DNA of 64,000 bases. Origin: Manihot esculenta. Taxonomy: Eukaryota; Streptophyta; Magnoliopsida; Malpighiales; Euphorbiaceae. Positions 1 to 13,121 of this stretch are shown here, piece after piece. The notes beneath the pieces are model-generated. The model was not told the origin of the DNA. It ran no database searches and worked only from the letters and a program-made list of their open reading frames with translations. How positions within the stretch are numbered: the stretch's first letter is position 1; every line of letters begins with the position of its first letter. The position numbers and the translations under genes were made by a program. The stretch spans positions 1,612,001 through 1,676,000 of the forward strand of contig NC_035161.2 in assembly GCF_001659605.2 (NCBI RefSeq), in the 5' to 3' direction.

Positions 1-127
1 ATTCCATGTCATCAATACAACATTCTCAACTAATGGCTCAAAACAAGTACATCTTCAAGCATGCAATCAGGTTCACTTTCAAACTTAATTTTACAATCAT
101 TCAAATGATCCATAATACATTCATCGA

Positions 128-2425
128 CTATATCAATCCTAAAACAATCATCAATAGTATTAGGATATTTAGAAGATTGCAAACATTAAAAGTTACATTT
201 TCTTCTCCCACTCTCAAAGTTAATATTTCCTCATGTACATCAATGAGAGCCTTACCAGTTACAAGGAATAGGCATCCCAAAATTAATAGAATTTCTCGAT
301 CTTCCTCCATATCAAGGATAACAAAATCTACTAAAAAGATGAATTTATCCATTTTAACTAACACATCCTCTATCACTCCTTTAGGATATGGAATTGAACA
401 ATCTGCAACCTGCAAGGATGCTCTGGTATGTTTCACTTCTCCAAATACAAGTTTTCTTAAAATAGATAAAGGCATCAAATTAATACTAGCGCTCAAATCA
501 CATAAGCCTTTTGTGAATTCCACATTATCAATATTACAAGGAGTAGTAAAACTCCATAGATCCTTGAGCTTAGAAGGCAATTTATTCTGAATAATGGCAT
601 TATACTTTTCTATAAGCATCATAATCTCTTGATCTTCAAGCCTTTTTTCTTGGAGAAAATTTCTTTTAGGAACTTTGCATAGCTAGGTATTTGAGCCAAT
701 GTTTCGGTAAAAGGAATGTTAATGTGCAAATTTTTAAATACCTCTAAGAATTTCAGAAAATTTTTATTTTCATTGCTCTTCTTGAGCCTCTAAGGGAAAG
801 GAATTGGTGGTTTGTACGGGGGTACAACTACCTCTACCTTTTACTCTTCTACCCCCTCCTCTTTAGCAGGAGCTTCAACTATTTGCTCATCTTTCTTTGC
901 TTGCTCTTTTAAAGGTAGTTCTTTCAATTGTTTGCCACTCCTTAAGGTAATAGCCTTTACCCATTCTTTTGGATTTATTTCAGTGTTGTTAGGTAAAGTA
1001 CCTTGAGTTCTATTAGATACCAGATTTGCCAATTGTCCCATATGTACCTCCAAATTTTTGATAGCAGATTGTTGATTTTAGAGGTTAGATCTAGTTTCTC
1101 CCATGAAGTCAATGGTGGCTCTAGCAAGAATTTCGACTATGCTTTCCAAACTACTCTTCTTCTCAGGTGGTTGAAATCCATGTGGTACTCTCTGTGGTGG
1201 CAACATAGCTTAAGTTTGCGGTTGATTTGTTCACCTGAGGTTCGGATGATCTCTCCAACCTGAATGGTAAGTGTTGGAGTATGGATTGTTTTGCTGGCAT
1301 CCGTGGTTACCCACATAATTAATCTGCTCAGCTTGCAAAAGAGAGTAGTCCATCAGCCACTCACTGGAATCATGGTTGCCTGCACAATTCTCATAGATTT
1401 GCACCATAGAATTAACAAAATCAGTAGTAAATTTGTCCAACCTTTTATTTAGAACTTCTACTTAATCTTATAGCGCAAAAACATTGTCAATCTCATGCAT
1501 TTGTGCAGGTCTCCTAGGTGGAAGCTTATTTATGGGAAATTCAATTCGCGGTAGCCAATTCGTCTGGAAGGGCAAAGGCTTCAGGGATCTCTTTTCTCAT
1601 GAATGACCCTCCAACTGCATTTTTTACTATATTTCTTGTATTGGCATTAAGCCCACAGTAGATTTCCTCTATAACCATCCAATCTGTTAATCCATAGTGA
1701 GGACACATTCTAAGCATGTCCTTCATTCTTTCCCAGACTTTATAAAGTGGCTCTATGTCCATCTACAGGAAATGAAAGATATCATTCCTTACTTTGGAGG
1801 TCATTATTGGTGGAAAGAATCTTTCTAAAAATTTATATGCTAAATCATTATAGGTAGTGATTGATCTAGGTGAAAGATTCTATAACCAGTTCTTGGCCTT
1901 ATCCTTCAATGTGAAAAGAAATAGCATCAATTTGATAGCTTTATTTGATACAACATTCTGCCTATAATTATCACAAAGATCCAGAAATTGCTTCAAATAG
2001 TTACTTAGATCCTCATTAGGCAACCCGTAAAACTGAAGTGCATTTTGAAATATCCGTACCAATGAAGGTTATAGCTCAAAGTTATTAGCTTGCACTCCAG
2101 GTCTAACAATACTTAACCCAATTTGCCTGATATCAGGTCTAACAATAGTCTCGAAGTTTTCTGCAGTTCTATAGTCTAGCTTCATTTCCAACCACTGATT
2201 TTACAATTGCTGCATTGTTGTTATTTTCATCACCAGCTTCTTTCGTTCAATTTTCGGTGTAATTGCTATTGGAGTAACACTCTTATTTTCTCTAACTTCC
2301 TTTCTATTCTGATGATAAGTGTGTTCGATCTCTGGGTCGTACCACAAAAGCTTTGCAATGCCCTTATTTCTCATACACTACCTGTCAGAAATAAAGATAA
2401 AAATAAAATTAATAAAATAAAATAA
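128..2425 (-). pseudogene. Athila/Tat-type Ty3-gypsy gag-protease remnant
   Basis: Read on the minus strand, broken reading frames follow the order of a plant gypsy polyprotein. A gag start carrying the tract LWYDPEIE lies near 2340. A gag core fragment at 2062-1880 includes LSNYLKQFLDLC, and further gag at 1762-1541 includes GLTDWMVIEEIYCGL. A linker at 1053-841 contains NPKEWVKAITLRSGKQL, and an aspartic-protease-like segment at 622-128 carries DLSASINLMPLSIL, where the family usually has D-x-G-A-S. Several stops and frame changes separate the pieces, so it is not functional. Reverse transcriptase and the rest of pol would lie left of position 1, outside the window. The YDPEIE gag start and the linker before the protease are typical of the Athila/Tat branch. 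I see the motifs directly; the lineage is inferred from them. Confidence 0.75.
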
Positions 2426-2476
2426 AAATAAAATATCTAAAGTAATATTAAAATTTACTATTCTGATATTAATATT

Positions 2477-3345
2477 GTTGGTCCTAAAAAATAGCACTAA
2501 AAACTTGACAGGTACGATATTTATAACTGTATTAAATCATCTCAAGTAATAAAGTGTGAGTAGAGTATAGTATCCATACGAACTGAAAATTAAGTATCAA
2601 AATATATGTAAATCTAATTATTATCTAGACTATCAATTATGATGACTGTGAAATTAAAATAAAATAAAATAATACAAATTAAACAACTTAACAAAGCAGA
2701 ATTCGTAAAATAATTAATATTAAGTACTAGGGTGAATTCGTAAAATAATTAATATTAAGTATTAACATACCTTGATTTCACTTGAACCTGATTCAACTAA
2801 TCCTTCTGCTTAATAATTCAATTTTAATTACCAAATTTAGAGCAAATCATCCTAATTGATTCTATCTATCCAGTAAGACCAAATTAATCACTAAAAGTTA
2901 TCATCTATCTCCCAATAATCTAATAATACTTCAATTAATTTTTCAAATACTGTAATTATTTTCTCTAAGACTTCACATGTTAAATTTTCATTTCCACTCT
3001 AATTAATATTCTTATGGTATTCAAATTTACTATTCAGTACTACAACGTTCCTTTCCATTATTAATTTCAGAATAAAATTATTCTGAATTTGTTCATCAAA
3101 ACCTGGAAAACATGTTTGCTTTTGTTTGTTTCATCAAAACCTCTCTAAATTTGTTCTAATTTCTCTCTAAAGTGATTTATTCATTATTTTACTTATTTTA
3201 ATCTATAAAAATACTAAAAATTAAATAAAAATATTAAATAATAAAATAAAACTATAAATTCTAAAATTAAATATAAAAATTTAAAGATAAAAAGATGTAA
3301 TTCTAAAAATATATAAATAATTTTATAAATTATCACTGGTGTCAC
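2477..3345 (-). repeat. Probable LTR of the adjacent gypsy remnant
   Basis: On the plus strand the stretch starts TGTTGGTCCTAAAAAATAGC immediately beyond the gag start of the remnant to its left, where the 5' LTR of a minus-strand element should lie. It contains a tract around 2560-2590 (agtatccatacgaactga) that resembles the 'gtatccacagggat' motif seen in LTRs of related elements, including the one at 50328. No target-site duplication or clear primer binding site was found, and the right boundary is a guess. Confidence 0.35.
2699..2762. repeat. 35-bp tandem duplication
   Basis: The block beginning GAATTCGTAAAATAATTAAT at 2699 is repeated at 2734, giving nearly two copies of a 35-bp unit inside the presumed LTR. 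Confidence 0.85.
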
Positions 3346-4019
3346 AAATGAATTGACACGATTTTAACACGAATATGAATAAGTTTACTTCTAATTTTTT
3401 ATTTTTTGTGTATAAAATTATTATCTTATCTCATACATTATTTTAAAAAATAAATAAATAAATAAATAAATTTGCACTCTCATGAATAAATATTCAATTG
3501 AAGGACTAATTAATAAATTTTTTATATTAAAAAAATAAAAAAATAAAATATTTAATAATTAAAATTAATGAAAAAAATAATTAGTATATTTTTTAAAATT
3601 TAAAAGATATTTTAATTTATTTATTTTTAAATTAATAAATCAATTAATAAATTTTTATATATTATAAAAATTAAATAATAATTTTTTATAATAATAAAAT
3701 AAAAATATATTTTATAAATAAGTTAAATAAATACATATTTAACAATATAAATTTACTTAATGGGATAAAATAATTAATGGGATAAAATTATGAAATTTTT
3801 AATAATAATTTAATAAAAATAATAATAAAAAATTTGATAGAATATATAATAAAAAAACACTATTTTTCATTGTTTAATTTCGACAACATTTTCTAAGAAG
3901 TAAAAATAAAAACCCAGCACTCTCAAATAATAAATTTTGTATTTTTTATGAAATAAAAAAAAAAAGACGCACCCTAAACAAATAAAGGTTTGGCAGCCTA
4001 TCCTCATTTGAGCAGGAGA
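3346..4019. other. AT-rich upstream region of the UBA2-like gene
   Basis: Extremely A/T-rich with (AATA)n and long A/T runs. No coding potential was seen. It would hold the promoter of the gene starting at 4129, but no unambiguous TATA box can be chosen in this composition. Confidence 0.5.
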
Positions 4020-4045
4020 GACGACACGACACGACACGACACGAC
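4020..4045 (+). repeat. (ACGAC)n microsatellite in the UBA2-like 5' leader
   Basis: Five consecutive ACGAC-type pentamers lie about 85 bp upstream of the start codon, probably within the 5'UTR. The tract stands out from the very AT-rich sequence to its left. Confidence 0.85.
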
Positions 4046-4128
4046 GTTATCTTACTGAAACCCTAGGTCTCGGTCTTTCAATAAAACCTTGAATTGAAAT
4101 CTCTTTCTCCCTCTTCTCTTTCTGAGAT

Positions 4129-5613
4129 ATGGCGAAGAAACGAAAGCAGCGATCCTCTGAACCCGCACCCGTTGAAACCCTTGTTCCGCAGCTTCAAGAG
4201 GTTCAATCGCTGCCTGAAACAATCCAGGAAGAAGACCCTCAAAACGTGGCCATAGAAGATGATTCCGGAGGACAACAACAAGAGCCTCAAGGAGTAGAGA
4301 AAGAGGAGCGAGAAGAACTTGAGCAAGGGAGAGAAGACGAAGAAAAAGAACCAGAAGAAGAAGACGAAGAAGGAGGAGAAGGAGAAGATAAACAACCGGA
4401 AGAACATCACTCTCATAACCTAGAAGTCTCATCAAGTGATGTAGCACAGTCAAACCCAGAAATAGCTGAAGCCAATAGTGCTAATGAAGGTGCTAGTAAT
4501 GGAAACGAAGCAACTGAGGAAGAGGAAAATGAAGACGACGACTCTCTAGAGAAGCTTCTAGAGCCTTTCGGGAAAGACCAACTGGTTGCCCTCCTCAGAA
4601 AGTCCGTGGACAAGCATCCTGATTTGATGGATTCTGTGCGTGAAATTGCGGATGCTGACCCCGCTCACCGCAAGATCTTTGTGCACGGTCTCGGCTGGGA
4701 TACCACTGCTGAAACCCTCAAATCTGAGTTTGGGAAGTACGGGGAGATAGAGGACTGTAAGGCCGTGACCGACCGTGTTTCAGGGAAATCTAAAGGCTAT
4801 GCCTTTATATTATTCAAGCAGCGAGCTGGGGCACGAAAAGCCCTCAGGCAGCCCCAGAAAAAGATAGGTAATAGGATTACGTCCTGTCAGTTGGCCACTG
4901 CAGGGCCTGTACCAGCTCCACCCCCAACTACGTCAGCAGTGTCCGAGTACACTCAGAGGAAGATTTTCGTAAGCAATGTATCAGCTGAGATAGATCCTGA
5001 GAAGCTTCTGGAGTTCTTTAGGCAGTACGGGGAGATTGAGGAAGGTCCACTTGGGCTTGATAAGCAGACCGGAAAACCCAAGGGGTTTGCATTATTCGTG
5101 TATAAGTCAGTTGAGAGTGCAAAGAAGGCACTTGAGGAGCCTCACAAGAAGTTTGAGGGTCATACGCTGCATTGCCAGAAGGCCATAGATGGGCAAAAAT
5201 CAAACAAGACGGGTTATGGTGCAGTTCACCATCAGCATCACCATCATCAGCCACATTACCAGCACACAGCCAAGAAAGGTAAGTACTCGTCTGGTGCACA
5301 CGGCCCTGGTCATTTGATGGCACCGTCTGGGCCATCTGTGAACTTCAGTCCGGGAATGGCACCCCAAGGTTTGAACCCGGCGCTTGGGCAGGCCTTAACG
5401 GCTTTGGGGCTTGGTAATCTGCTTGGAGGGCTTGGTGGTGCACCAGTGAATATGGGGGGGCCGCCTGCTGGATACGGTAATCAGGCTGGTGGGGGATACG
5501 CGATTGAACCAGGTATGCAGGGTGGATATCCGAACCTACAGATGAACCCTCATATGGGACAGAGCGGTGCTGGCAGAGCTCAACAAGGCAGTGCTCCTTA
5601 CATGGGACATTAG
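4129..5613 (+). CDS. UBA2: UBA2-type RNA-binding protein with two RRMs (UBP1-associated protein 2 family)
   Basis: A single uninterrupted 494-codon frame, a length usual for UBA2a/b proteins. Residues ~30-150 are strongly acidic (Glu/Asp runs). RRM1 spans about residues 182-258, with RNP2 KIFVHGL and RNP1 KGYAFILF. RRM2 spans about 279-357, with RNP2 KIFVSNV and RNP1 KGFALFVY. A His-rich patch (HHQHHHHQPHYQH) near residue 367 is followed by a Gly/Pro/Met-rich low-complexity tail. Known family members are nuclear hnRNP-like proteins that bind U-rich 3'UTR RNA, form nuclear speckles and act in ABA and stress responses; the same role here is inferred. The first ATG after the leader is used and no in-frame start lies upstream. 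The stop codon TAG is followed immediately by GTAAGG, a consensus splice donor. Paralogue assignment (a, b or c) is uncertain. Confidence 0.92.
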   Translation: MAKKRKQRSSEPAPVETLVPQLQEVQSLPETIQEEDPQNVAIEDDSGGQQQEPQGVEKEEREELEQGREDEEKEPEEEDEEGGEGEDKQPEEHHSHNLEVSSSDVAQSNPEIAEANSANEGASNGNEATEEEENEDDDSLEKLLEPFGKDQLVALLRKSVDKHPDLMDSVREIADADPAHRKIFVHGLGWDTTAETLKSEFGKYGEIEDCKAVTDRVSGKSKGYAFILFKQRAGARKALRQPQKKIGNRITSCQLATAGPVPAPPPTTSAVSEYTQRKIFVSNVSAEIDPEKLLEFFRQYGEIEEGPLGLDKQTGKPKGFALFVYKSVESAKKALEEPHKKFEGHTLHCQKAIDGQKSNKTGYGAVHHQHHHHQPHYQHTAKKGKYSSGAHGPGHLMAPSGPSVNFSPGMAPQGLNPALGQALTALGLGNLLGGLGGAPVNMGGPPAGYGNQAGGGYAIEPGMQGGYPNLQMNPHMGQSGAGRAQQGSAPYMGH

Positions 5614-8600
5614 GTAAGGTTACATATTTTAGATTTTAATTGATTTGTTATGTGAATTCCTTTTTCTTTTATGCTGCTATTGTAGTACTGAATCAATGGT
5701 TATTGAAACCGGGGAACTTAGAGGGGGTATTAGTGGTTTCTCCCTAGAAATAAAATCGTAGTACTGAGGTTGGAATGGAGTAGACTGCAGCCTGATGGAA
5801 TCCTTTTCTGATATTATTTTTATTTTCCATCGTTAAAATGAATTATAGAGATTTAAAGAAAAGGGGGGGGGGGGTTGTGGGACTGGAGGAATTTGAACTC
5901 TATAACCTATATGCAAATGGAACCTTGTTGGGTGTGAAAAGTTCAAATGCGAATACATTTCTTTCTTTCTTTTTTTTGTTGCTATTGAGTTTAACATATG
6001 GAGATTTAATGCCTGGTGGGGGTGGAAGGGGGGGGGGGTTTGTTGTTGGACAGAAGGGATTTGAAACATCAGAAATGCTTCTGAAGGATTTTCCTATCTT
6101 TCCTTAAATATGCTAGCTGTTTTATTTGTCTTTTTATACATGTCCCTCCCTTAGTGGTAGAGATGGTTCTCAATTTCGTTGTGTTCTTCTTCTCATTATT
6201 ATTACTATTTTTCAATTTTAAAACCTATATGCAAACGGAACCTTGTTGCTGATGTGTATTAGAATGGTAAAAAGCATATCCTTATTCAAAATGAAACTCT
6301 TGCTGGCTTCTGGTACAGAGTTTAAGAACTTCATGCTCATGGTTACAGTTTACTGCATAGAAGATTCTTCTGAAGGATTTTCCTATCTTTTCCTATGTAA
6401 CAGCTATAGTTGCATATTTGAGATTCTATCCAATCCTAGCATTTAAATCTCCTTTCTTATGAACAAGACCTGCAAGCTGGTCCTCATCTCACCCGTGTCA
6501 CTAGAGTTGATTAATTGTCAAAGGGTGAAAGTGCAAAAAGCATCCCTCACTTGTGGATTCTAAGGATGGTTGATGTACAAAGCCTTATCTTTGCTTTGCA
6601 GAGAGGATTAATTCTGAAAGAATTGTATAAATTTGCTTTGGGTTTCTTTTTTAGTTGCTTGTAAAGTCCACTTGTATCTTGCATATTTTTGTACATGGAG
6701 ATACCTGATTTCCTTTTTTTGTCTTTTCTATTTTTCTGAGTAATCGCTCCTTTGCAGCTAAGAAGGCTAGCGATATCTATTTTGCCACATTGGATGTCCT
6801 GTGCTCAAGGATGTATCCTCCATCTTGTTTATTCTAGGAGTAGCAGGAAACCATAACTGTTAAGTTATTAGATTGTTCATTATCCATGCAGATAAACAAA
6901 ATAAGAATTGTTTGAAATTGTCTGTCGAGGTGGTTCCTTATGTTATGCATGACCTTATAGATACAATTCTTCTGATATATGTCAGTGAACCAAATATCTA
7001 GGCTATAAATTTCCTTTTGGTTACGTAGTTTTTCCTGTCTTCCTATCTTTTGGGCTTTTAAGAGCAAAAATTGGTATCTAAAGATTAATTTACCTGATAT
7101 TTCACCTGTTATCTGCTTTATATTTGCACTGGGGGAGAGAAATACTTGCGTATGCAGCTTTGCATGTGAATGGCGATATTCCTCGCACTGGCATGTCATG
7201 ATTGTACCTTTTGGGCATTTCATCTCAATATTGCTTCCTTATGCCATAATATGCTACCCTACAATGTAGTTTTCTCTAAATTTCATTATGATATTTTACT
7301 GATATTTATATAAGAATTGAACACTGTTGAACAGTTATTCTGAAAAGCTGCTCATTGTTAGTATTTTGAGGAAGTTAGTTTTGGCTTCTCTTCTTAAACC
7401 TCAGATTCTTTTCATCAATGGTGCTATTGATATAAGCTGAATTTGTATATTTATTTAATTATCAATTTTTGGTAGACTGTATTTTCTGTTCACGTTTTTT
7501 TTTTTTCTTTTGGGGTGGGGGATGTCTGCTTGCACTTAAATGTATTATAATTTTGTTATTCCATGAAGTTATATTATGGTGTTCTTCATTATTCCCTCTC
7601 TTTCTTTGTTAAAATGGCTTGCTATCAACTTATTCTCAGTTGCGTAAAATGTAAGGTAAACCCGTAATTTTTGCTTAAAATTGACTAAATAATAGATCAG
7701 CGTTTTACCTCTTCTATATGTTTCTACAACCTTGTTTTTCTGAAATTAGCCAGTTTTATGCTTTTATCTATTGATTGTGCAGATGCCTTCAAATAGATGC
7801 ATCAATCATTTACTTTTCAGCCATGGTGATTCTTCTGAAGTTCCAGCCACTCTTGCAAATGAAGTCTTAAATTTGGAACGAAAAGTTACTATTTTCTCTA
7901 CATTAAAGACCAGACTCTCAAACCTGTATTTTTTCCTCTATTGCAGTATTTTTTTCCCCACCACATGTTTTTTTTTTTTAAAAACAATGTAGCACAACTG
8001 TTCTAATATTTTGTTTCAGAAATTTGTTGAGTAACAAACAGAATTCTGAGGACAAGAACTGTATGTCATAGAATTTTCTCTGCATGACAATGTCTCTGCT
8101 TTTTCTCATTTGGGATGATTTTAATTGTTCTATATTTTCCACATGATCCTCATAATTATTTGGGATTGAATTTTTTTGCTAATAGTTAGTTTTGATTGGC
8201 ACTTAGTTACTGTCTTGTGAATTTCTTGGAATTTTGTTTTCTTGTTTCATATTCTGAATCACTGGTGAAATGGATATTTAGTGGTTTGATCTCTTGCTTC
8301 ATGGAACTAACTCGTTGAGATTAATTACTGCTACTGCAAAAGAGTGTGTTTGTTTTTCCCAAATATTTGGAATCTATTAAAAAATGTTTGGATGCTTTGG
8401 CCAAAAACAGTGTTGCAGGTGCGTTTAGTTGGTTGCATTTGTAATGTCAATTCCTGGAGCATTCTACATAGGCCTGCAACACTTGCAACTATAGGAGCAA
8501 TAGACCCCTCTAGAAGACTGGTGAAAACTGCTAATAGCTTCTTTGTTATTCGTTCTCATTGGTGTATGATTTTGCTTTTACTTTTTAGAAATCCCAAAAC

Positions 8601-10560
8601 TAGTTTCTAAATAAGTAGTTATTGTTTTGGTCCGCCTTTTTTTTAAAGAGAAAATCCTAAATACTATTGACTATACCACATACAGTTACAGGAGGGTAAA
8701 ATAACTAAGTATACAATCTGTTATATTTTAAATGTTTTTTTTCCATAATGCCCCTTGGATATACTTCAAATGTGGCTGTTGATGTAAGTGGTTGTTGGTG
8801 GCAGTGGCAGTGGCAGTGGAGTAATGGAGATGGTGATGGTGTTCATGGTAGGGTTATGGGTGGTGGCTGCAGCAGCAGAGGAATTGGTGGTGGTGATGGC
8901 AGCAAAAGAGTGAGTGGTGGTAGTGGTGGCAGTGTTGGCAGCAATGCTTGTGAAGTGGTAGGGGTAGCGCAATGAGCAGAGACTGGGGAAAGAGGTGGGA
9001 GGACATGGTGACTGCCCTAAACTAATGTGAAAAAAAAAATTTCCAGAAGTTATGATTTGTGGTTTATTGATACATCTTTTTTATTATTAAAATGGTTTTG
9101 AAAAAAGTTGCACAAAAAACTAACACACATTTAAGCAAACGCTTTGTTCATTTGTTGCAATTTGAAATAGTTCATCCTTTGCCTGCTCGCTATTTTAGCC
9201 CGTGTTCGTTTTGTTTGATTGGTTGAGAATCCAGTAATGGATTTCTCGATATTGATTTCTTTAAGTTGCAAATATGTTAAAAGAATTTCTATTACTGCAT
9301 CCTATTTTTGGTTGACGATCTAAACTTCATTTTCTCTGAGCTGTTTTACCTGAGAATTCTGGAATTCATTGCTCAACTTTTTGAATATTTTATTTTGATT
9401 TTGTAATGCACTTAATTGCCCACTATTGCAAATGCCCTATAAATCATCATTTGATTTGACTCTGGAGAGTTTCATCTTCATGTCCATAGTTGTATCTAAC
9501 ATTTAGTTTTGACTTCAAATACTGCACGGCTTTGAGAAGCTTTCCTTTCACAAGGCAAGAGGCTCTGGCATTGGTATGTATGGCTGTACTGATCTGCAGT
9601 CAACAATGTGTTGCATTACTTACATTTCTTCTTCCAAGGTATGAAGCCAGTCCATCAGTTGGTTGCTCTAATTGAATTTGAATTTGTAAGACCTATTAGC
9701 ACTAAAAGTCCTGACCTTTATTCGTTTTTCCATTGTAATCCGAAACTTCTATTTTGGCACTACAGTCTAGAAATTCAAATTTTGAAGAAATTTCATTCTA
9801 TTGGAAAAGAGAATTGGGGAAAGTGTAATTTATCCCTCTTATTATTTCCATCTTGTAACCAATGCTGACATGTCAACTTAACTCTTGCTCTACTCAAACT
9901 GCTCTTTGATTTGCTTGATTCTTCAAACTTGTCTTTCTTTGTTCTTGTATGGTCTATCAAGCATTGGAAAATTTTTACAAATATCACATGGACTGCCATT
10001 ATACAAAACTACACTTTTCCTCTATTCTCCTTTTCAAATTTGATAAAATTTCTTCAAAACTGAATGTTTTGATTATGGTGCTAAGGTTGGAAGTTTAGAA
10101 TTAAAACACAAAATTGCATAAAGCTGAGTATTTTAATTGCTATTAGGCTAATTTGTGATTATAGTGCTTTGTTCTGTATTTTTTTCTTCTATAGACGAGA
10201 TGAGATGGCTTTGAAGGTAGCTATTGGAACTAAGAACAGCTTTCTGCATGTGACAAATCGAAGCTATCCATGCTTGCCATCTTTTTGTTATAAAGAAAGG
10301 TTATTTTGGTTGGCCTTTTAGAAAACTTTAGAAGTTGAGAAAATCATTATATTTGAGCTGAGTTTTGTTTTCTCACACCCAGTGTGTTTGCCTGAGATGA
10401 GTTTGCCCATTGATATTAAGCATCAAGTAATTTTTGTGGCTGTCTGCAAATATACGTCATTGTATTTGGGTGATAGCTGCTTAATTCAGATTTGAAAACT
10501 TGACATAGTCTGCTTAGAGTGAATGGTGTGAAGGTCACTGTTAGAAGAATACTCCGTTGC
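5614..10560 (+). other. Probable 3'UTR introns and downstream sequence of the UBA2-like gene
   Basis: The donor GTAAGG begins at the base after the stop codon, so the first exon appears to end exactly with the CDS. The next 5 kb is T-rich on the plus strand, as plant introns are, and holds several acceptor-like sites (for example TTGTGCAG ending near 7782 and TGTTGCAG near 8418) but no recognisable protein. UBA2 genes are known for introns downstream of the stop and alternative splicing there. Exons inside this stretch cannot be placed from sequence alone. Poly-G runs lie near 5862 and 6030, and a GGT/GCA-rich tract at 8780-8960. Confidence 0.55.
5860..6400. repeat. Diverged direct duplication within the UBA2 3' intron region
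   Basis: The phrase 'aacctatatgcaaa.ggaac' occurs at about 5904 and 6224, and 'ttctgaaggattttcctatc' at about 6080 and 6370, so a block is repeated about 300 bp apart. Within the first block a poly-G run followed by 'ttgt..ggac...gg.atttgaa' also occurs twice (5862 and 6027). It looks like a small nested repeat insertion. Confidence 0.6.
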
Positions 10561-10599
10561 TGCTATTTGAACGCTTTTTAATGGTGTTGCCTTTGAAAA

Positions 10600-11700
10600 T
10601 TGATTTTGAAATTTCAAATTATGTTAAATTTAACGAACTGATCTTAAATTTAGGACTCTGCATAGAACCGAACCGGTGAAAACTGATTTAATTGATTTTG
10701 CAGGCTCTAGAGAGTGAATTGAACTAAACAAATTAGGGAACAGAACCGAATAGAATTGTACTAGTTTTGATTTGAAATCGGTCTTTGGGTTTATTTTTAT
10801 GAATTTATTTATTTAGACTTTGGTTTTCCATATTTCATTAAATTCTATCATTATTTGAGTGTAATAACATTTTATTTGAATTTAATGTATTCAATTAATT
10901 ATAAAATTTAATGATTAAACATATAACAATCAAAATATAATTTAAATAATATCAAAATATAATACTAATAATTCACAATACATATTATATGAAAATATAA
11001 CGATATGTAATACTAAATTTAATTATAATAGTTTTTAGTCTTTGTACAATTCAAAATGTCCATCAAGAACTATGTTTTTCATTTAATAAACATAAAACAC
11101 AACAAAATAAATAAGTATGAAGCTCTAAAATTTCCGGTAATCACCATGTCAATCAACAATCAAACTTCCATTATTCATACGAATTGATTGCTATAAAAAT
11201 AAGAAAAAAAAATATTAAAATAAATAAATAAAATAATTAATTAATATATATTGATATATAACTACTAATATATTTTTCACCGTGTGTAATAAAATATGTA
11301 ATCTATTAACATTCACTTTCAACCATTTTAACATATTAAACTTTCTTTTTCATTCAATACTAAAATATCCTCGTTCATATAAGAATCTACGTCAAGTTTA
11401 CTCTTTGCTTTATCAATTTCTATTTTATGTTGCATGAATTAATATCACAATCTCTTAAATATTTTTTTAAAAAATTATAAAAAAATATTATATAGTTTAG
11501 CATATTTTTGAGATCCGAATTAAATCATATTTTTGAAATTCATGTCAAAATAGTAGTTTGTATTATTTCATTGTTAGCAAAAGACAATAAAATAACAAAA
11601 CGCTTTTTCTAAATTTGATGACATGACGGTTTAAAAATAATTTAAATTAATATTTAATATATAAATTAAAATTAAAAGTAAAAGAAAAGTAAATCCTTCA
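10600..11700. other. AT-rich intergenic DNA with MITE-like scraps
   Basis: The stretch at 10660-10790 contains 'gaaccgaaccgg' and 'aacagaaccgaatagaatt', words typical of the common plant 'accgaaccgaa' MITE-like repeats. The rest is low-complexity A/T. No gene was seen. Confidence 0.5.
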
Positions 11701-11752
11701 TTTTCATTCCCATCATTACTATCTTCTCCTCTATTTTACTTCTTTGAAATCT

Positions 11753-11855
11753 CTAATTCCCAAATCAGAGAGAAATGATTGTGCTTTCTAATTCCCAAAT
11801 CAGAGAGAAATGATTGTGCTTTGAAATCTCTAATTCCCAAATCAGAGAGAAATGA
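11753..11855. repeat. Triplicated ~26-46-bp direct repeat
   Basis: The word CTAATTCCCAAATCAGAGAG occurs three times in close succession, with short spacers containing 'attgtgctttgaaatct'. Confidence 0.85.
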
Positions 11856-13121
11856 GTTCACAGTCGAAAGGGCAATCTGAAACAGATGAGATGATTAGAG
11901 GAAAGAGAAACATTGTTAGTATTGATGCATGCTTCCAACAACTGTGAGGACAGTAATGACCGACAACAATCAAGATTAAAGATTTTATAGTTGCAGTCAA
12001 TATCAACATTCAGATAGATGTAATAGAAAAAGAACTAGATCACAAACTATGGATAGCTCATAAACAAAAGGACAAACTGTTGAATCTTCAAGAAGGCTGA
12101 ATTTCCGGGTGGTTGGGCACTAAGTGCCAAATCTCATAGGATTCGGTACTTGGTGATGAATCCCACATGATTCAGATTCAAAGACAAGTGTTAAATCCAT
12201 TAAGATTGCCAATGGCCAAAGCTAAAATAGGTTTTGGCCAGAATGTCGAAGCCCATCAAATTGGCTCTTAAAGTAGAAAGCCACGACCATGTCAAAAAAA
12301 TTCACTTCAATCATAACTATAACTCCTATAAGAAGAAAGAAATCTTTGGTAAAACCTAAGGACTAAAAAAGGATTCTAAATAGAGAAAAAAAATCGTAGT
12401 CCTAATAAGACACTGCCAACGCAAAATCTGTAAATGAATATCCTAGGTATACTATTAAAGATAGAGTGCAAAATCCTCGGTGCTGAATTAGTGGGGGATT
12501 TAGCAACCAAGAGTCGAATTCTCTCGAGGTTCAGCACTAGGTGTCGAATCCATTGGGTTTCAACACCCGAGATGCCGAAACTCTTAAGGCTTTATTTTGA
12601 ACTCTTTTTTATTGAGCACAAGGTCGGTTTCTAATTTTGAGTTTATTATATGAGTTGATACTTAGGTTATATCATTAGTCTCCACTTTTACATGTGAATC
12701 TTCAGGTTCACTCTTGTAATAATTGTCTTTCCTTTTTTTTTTTGTGGGAAATGGAACATCGTTTTCCTATGCCATTTTTTCCTATACAAGGAAGTATAGG
12801 ACTTCATTTACCTTACACTTTATTTTGCTTTTGCTTTCAAGAATTTTGTCAAAGTTTTTTTTTAGCTTTTCCATCCTTTGTTGGTTTATTTAACAAAGTT
12901 TTGTTAAAAGTTCCTCGTCAGTTTTTCTCTCATTCCTTTCCAAGGTACATTCCTTTCTTAGACCTACAGTCGGATCTCTCCTGAACTGTTTTGCTCATCT
13001 TTGAAATTGTGAAGAGGGTCTAGCCAGTATTGGTGGTCAACATTAGGTGAGTGAGACCAAGTGGAAGACTTCCATCATGAAGTTGGTAGCTTAAACGTGG
13101 AAACCTGCTCCTACCAATGAG

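Noticed and set aside
4052..4453. Long minus-strand frames opposite the UBA2 acidic region (Leu/Phe-rich)
   Set aside because: They are antisense shadows of the GAA/GAG repeats in the UBA2 coding sequence.
8748..8975. Gly/Ser/Val-rich frame and its Thr/Ala-rich antisense
   Set aside because: Arises from a GGT/GCA simple-sequence tract in the UBA2 3' intron region; no domain or start context supports a gene.
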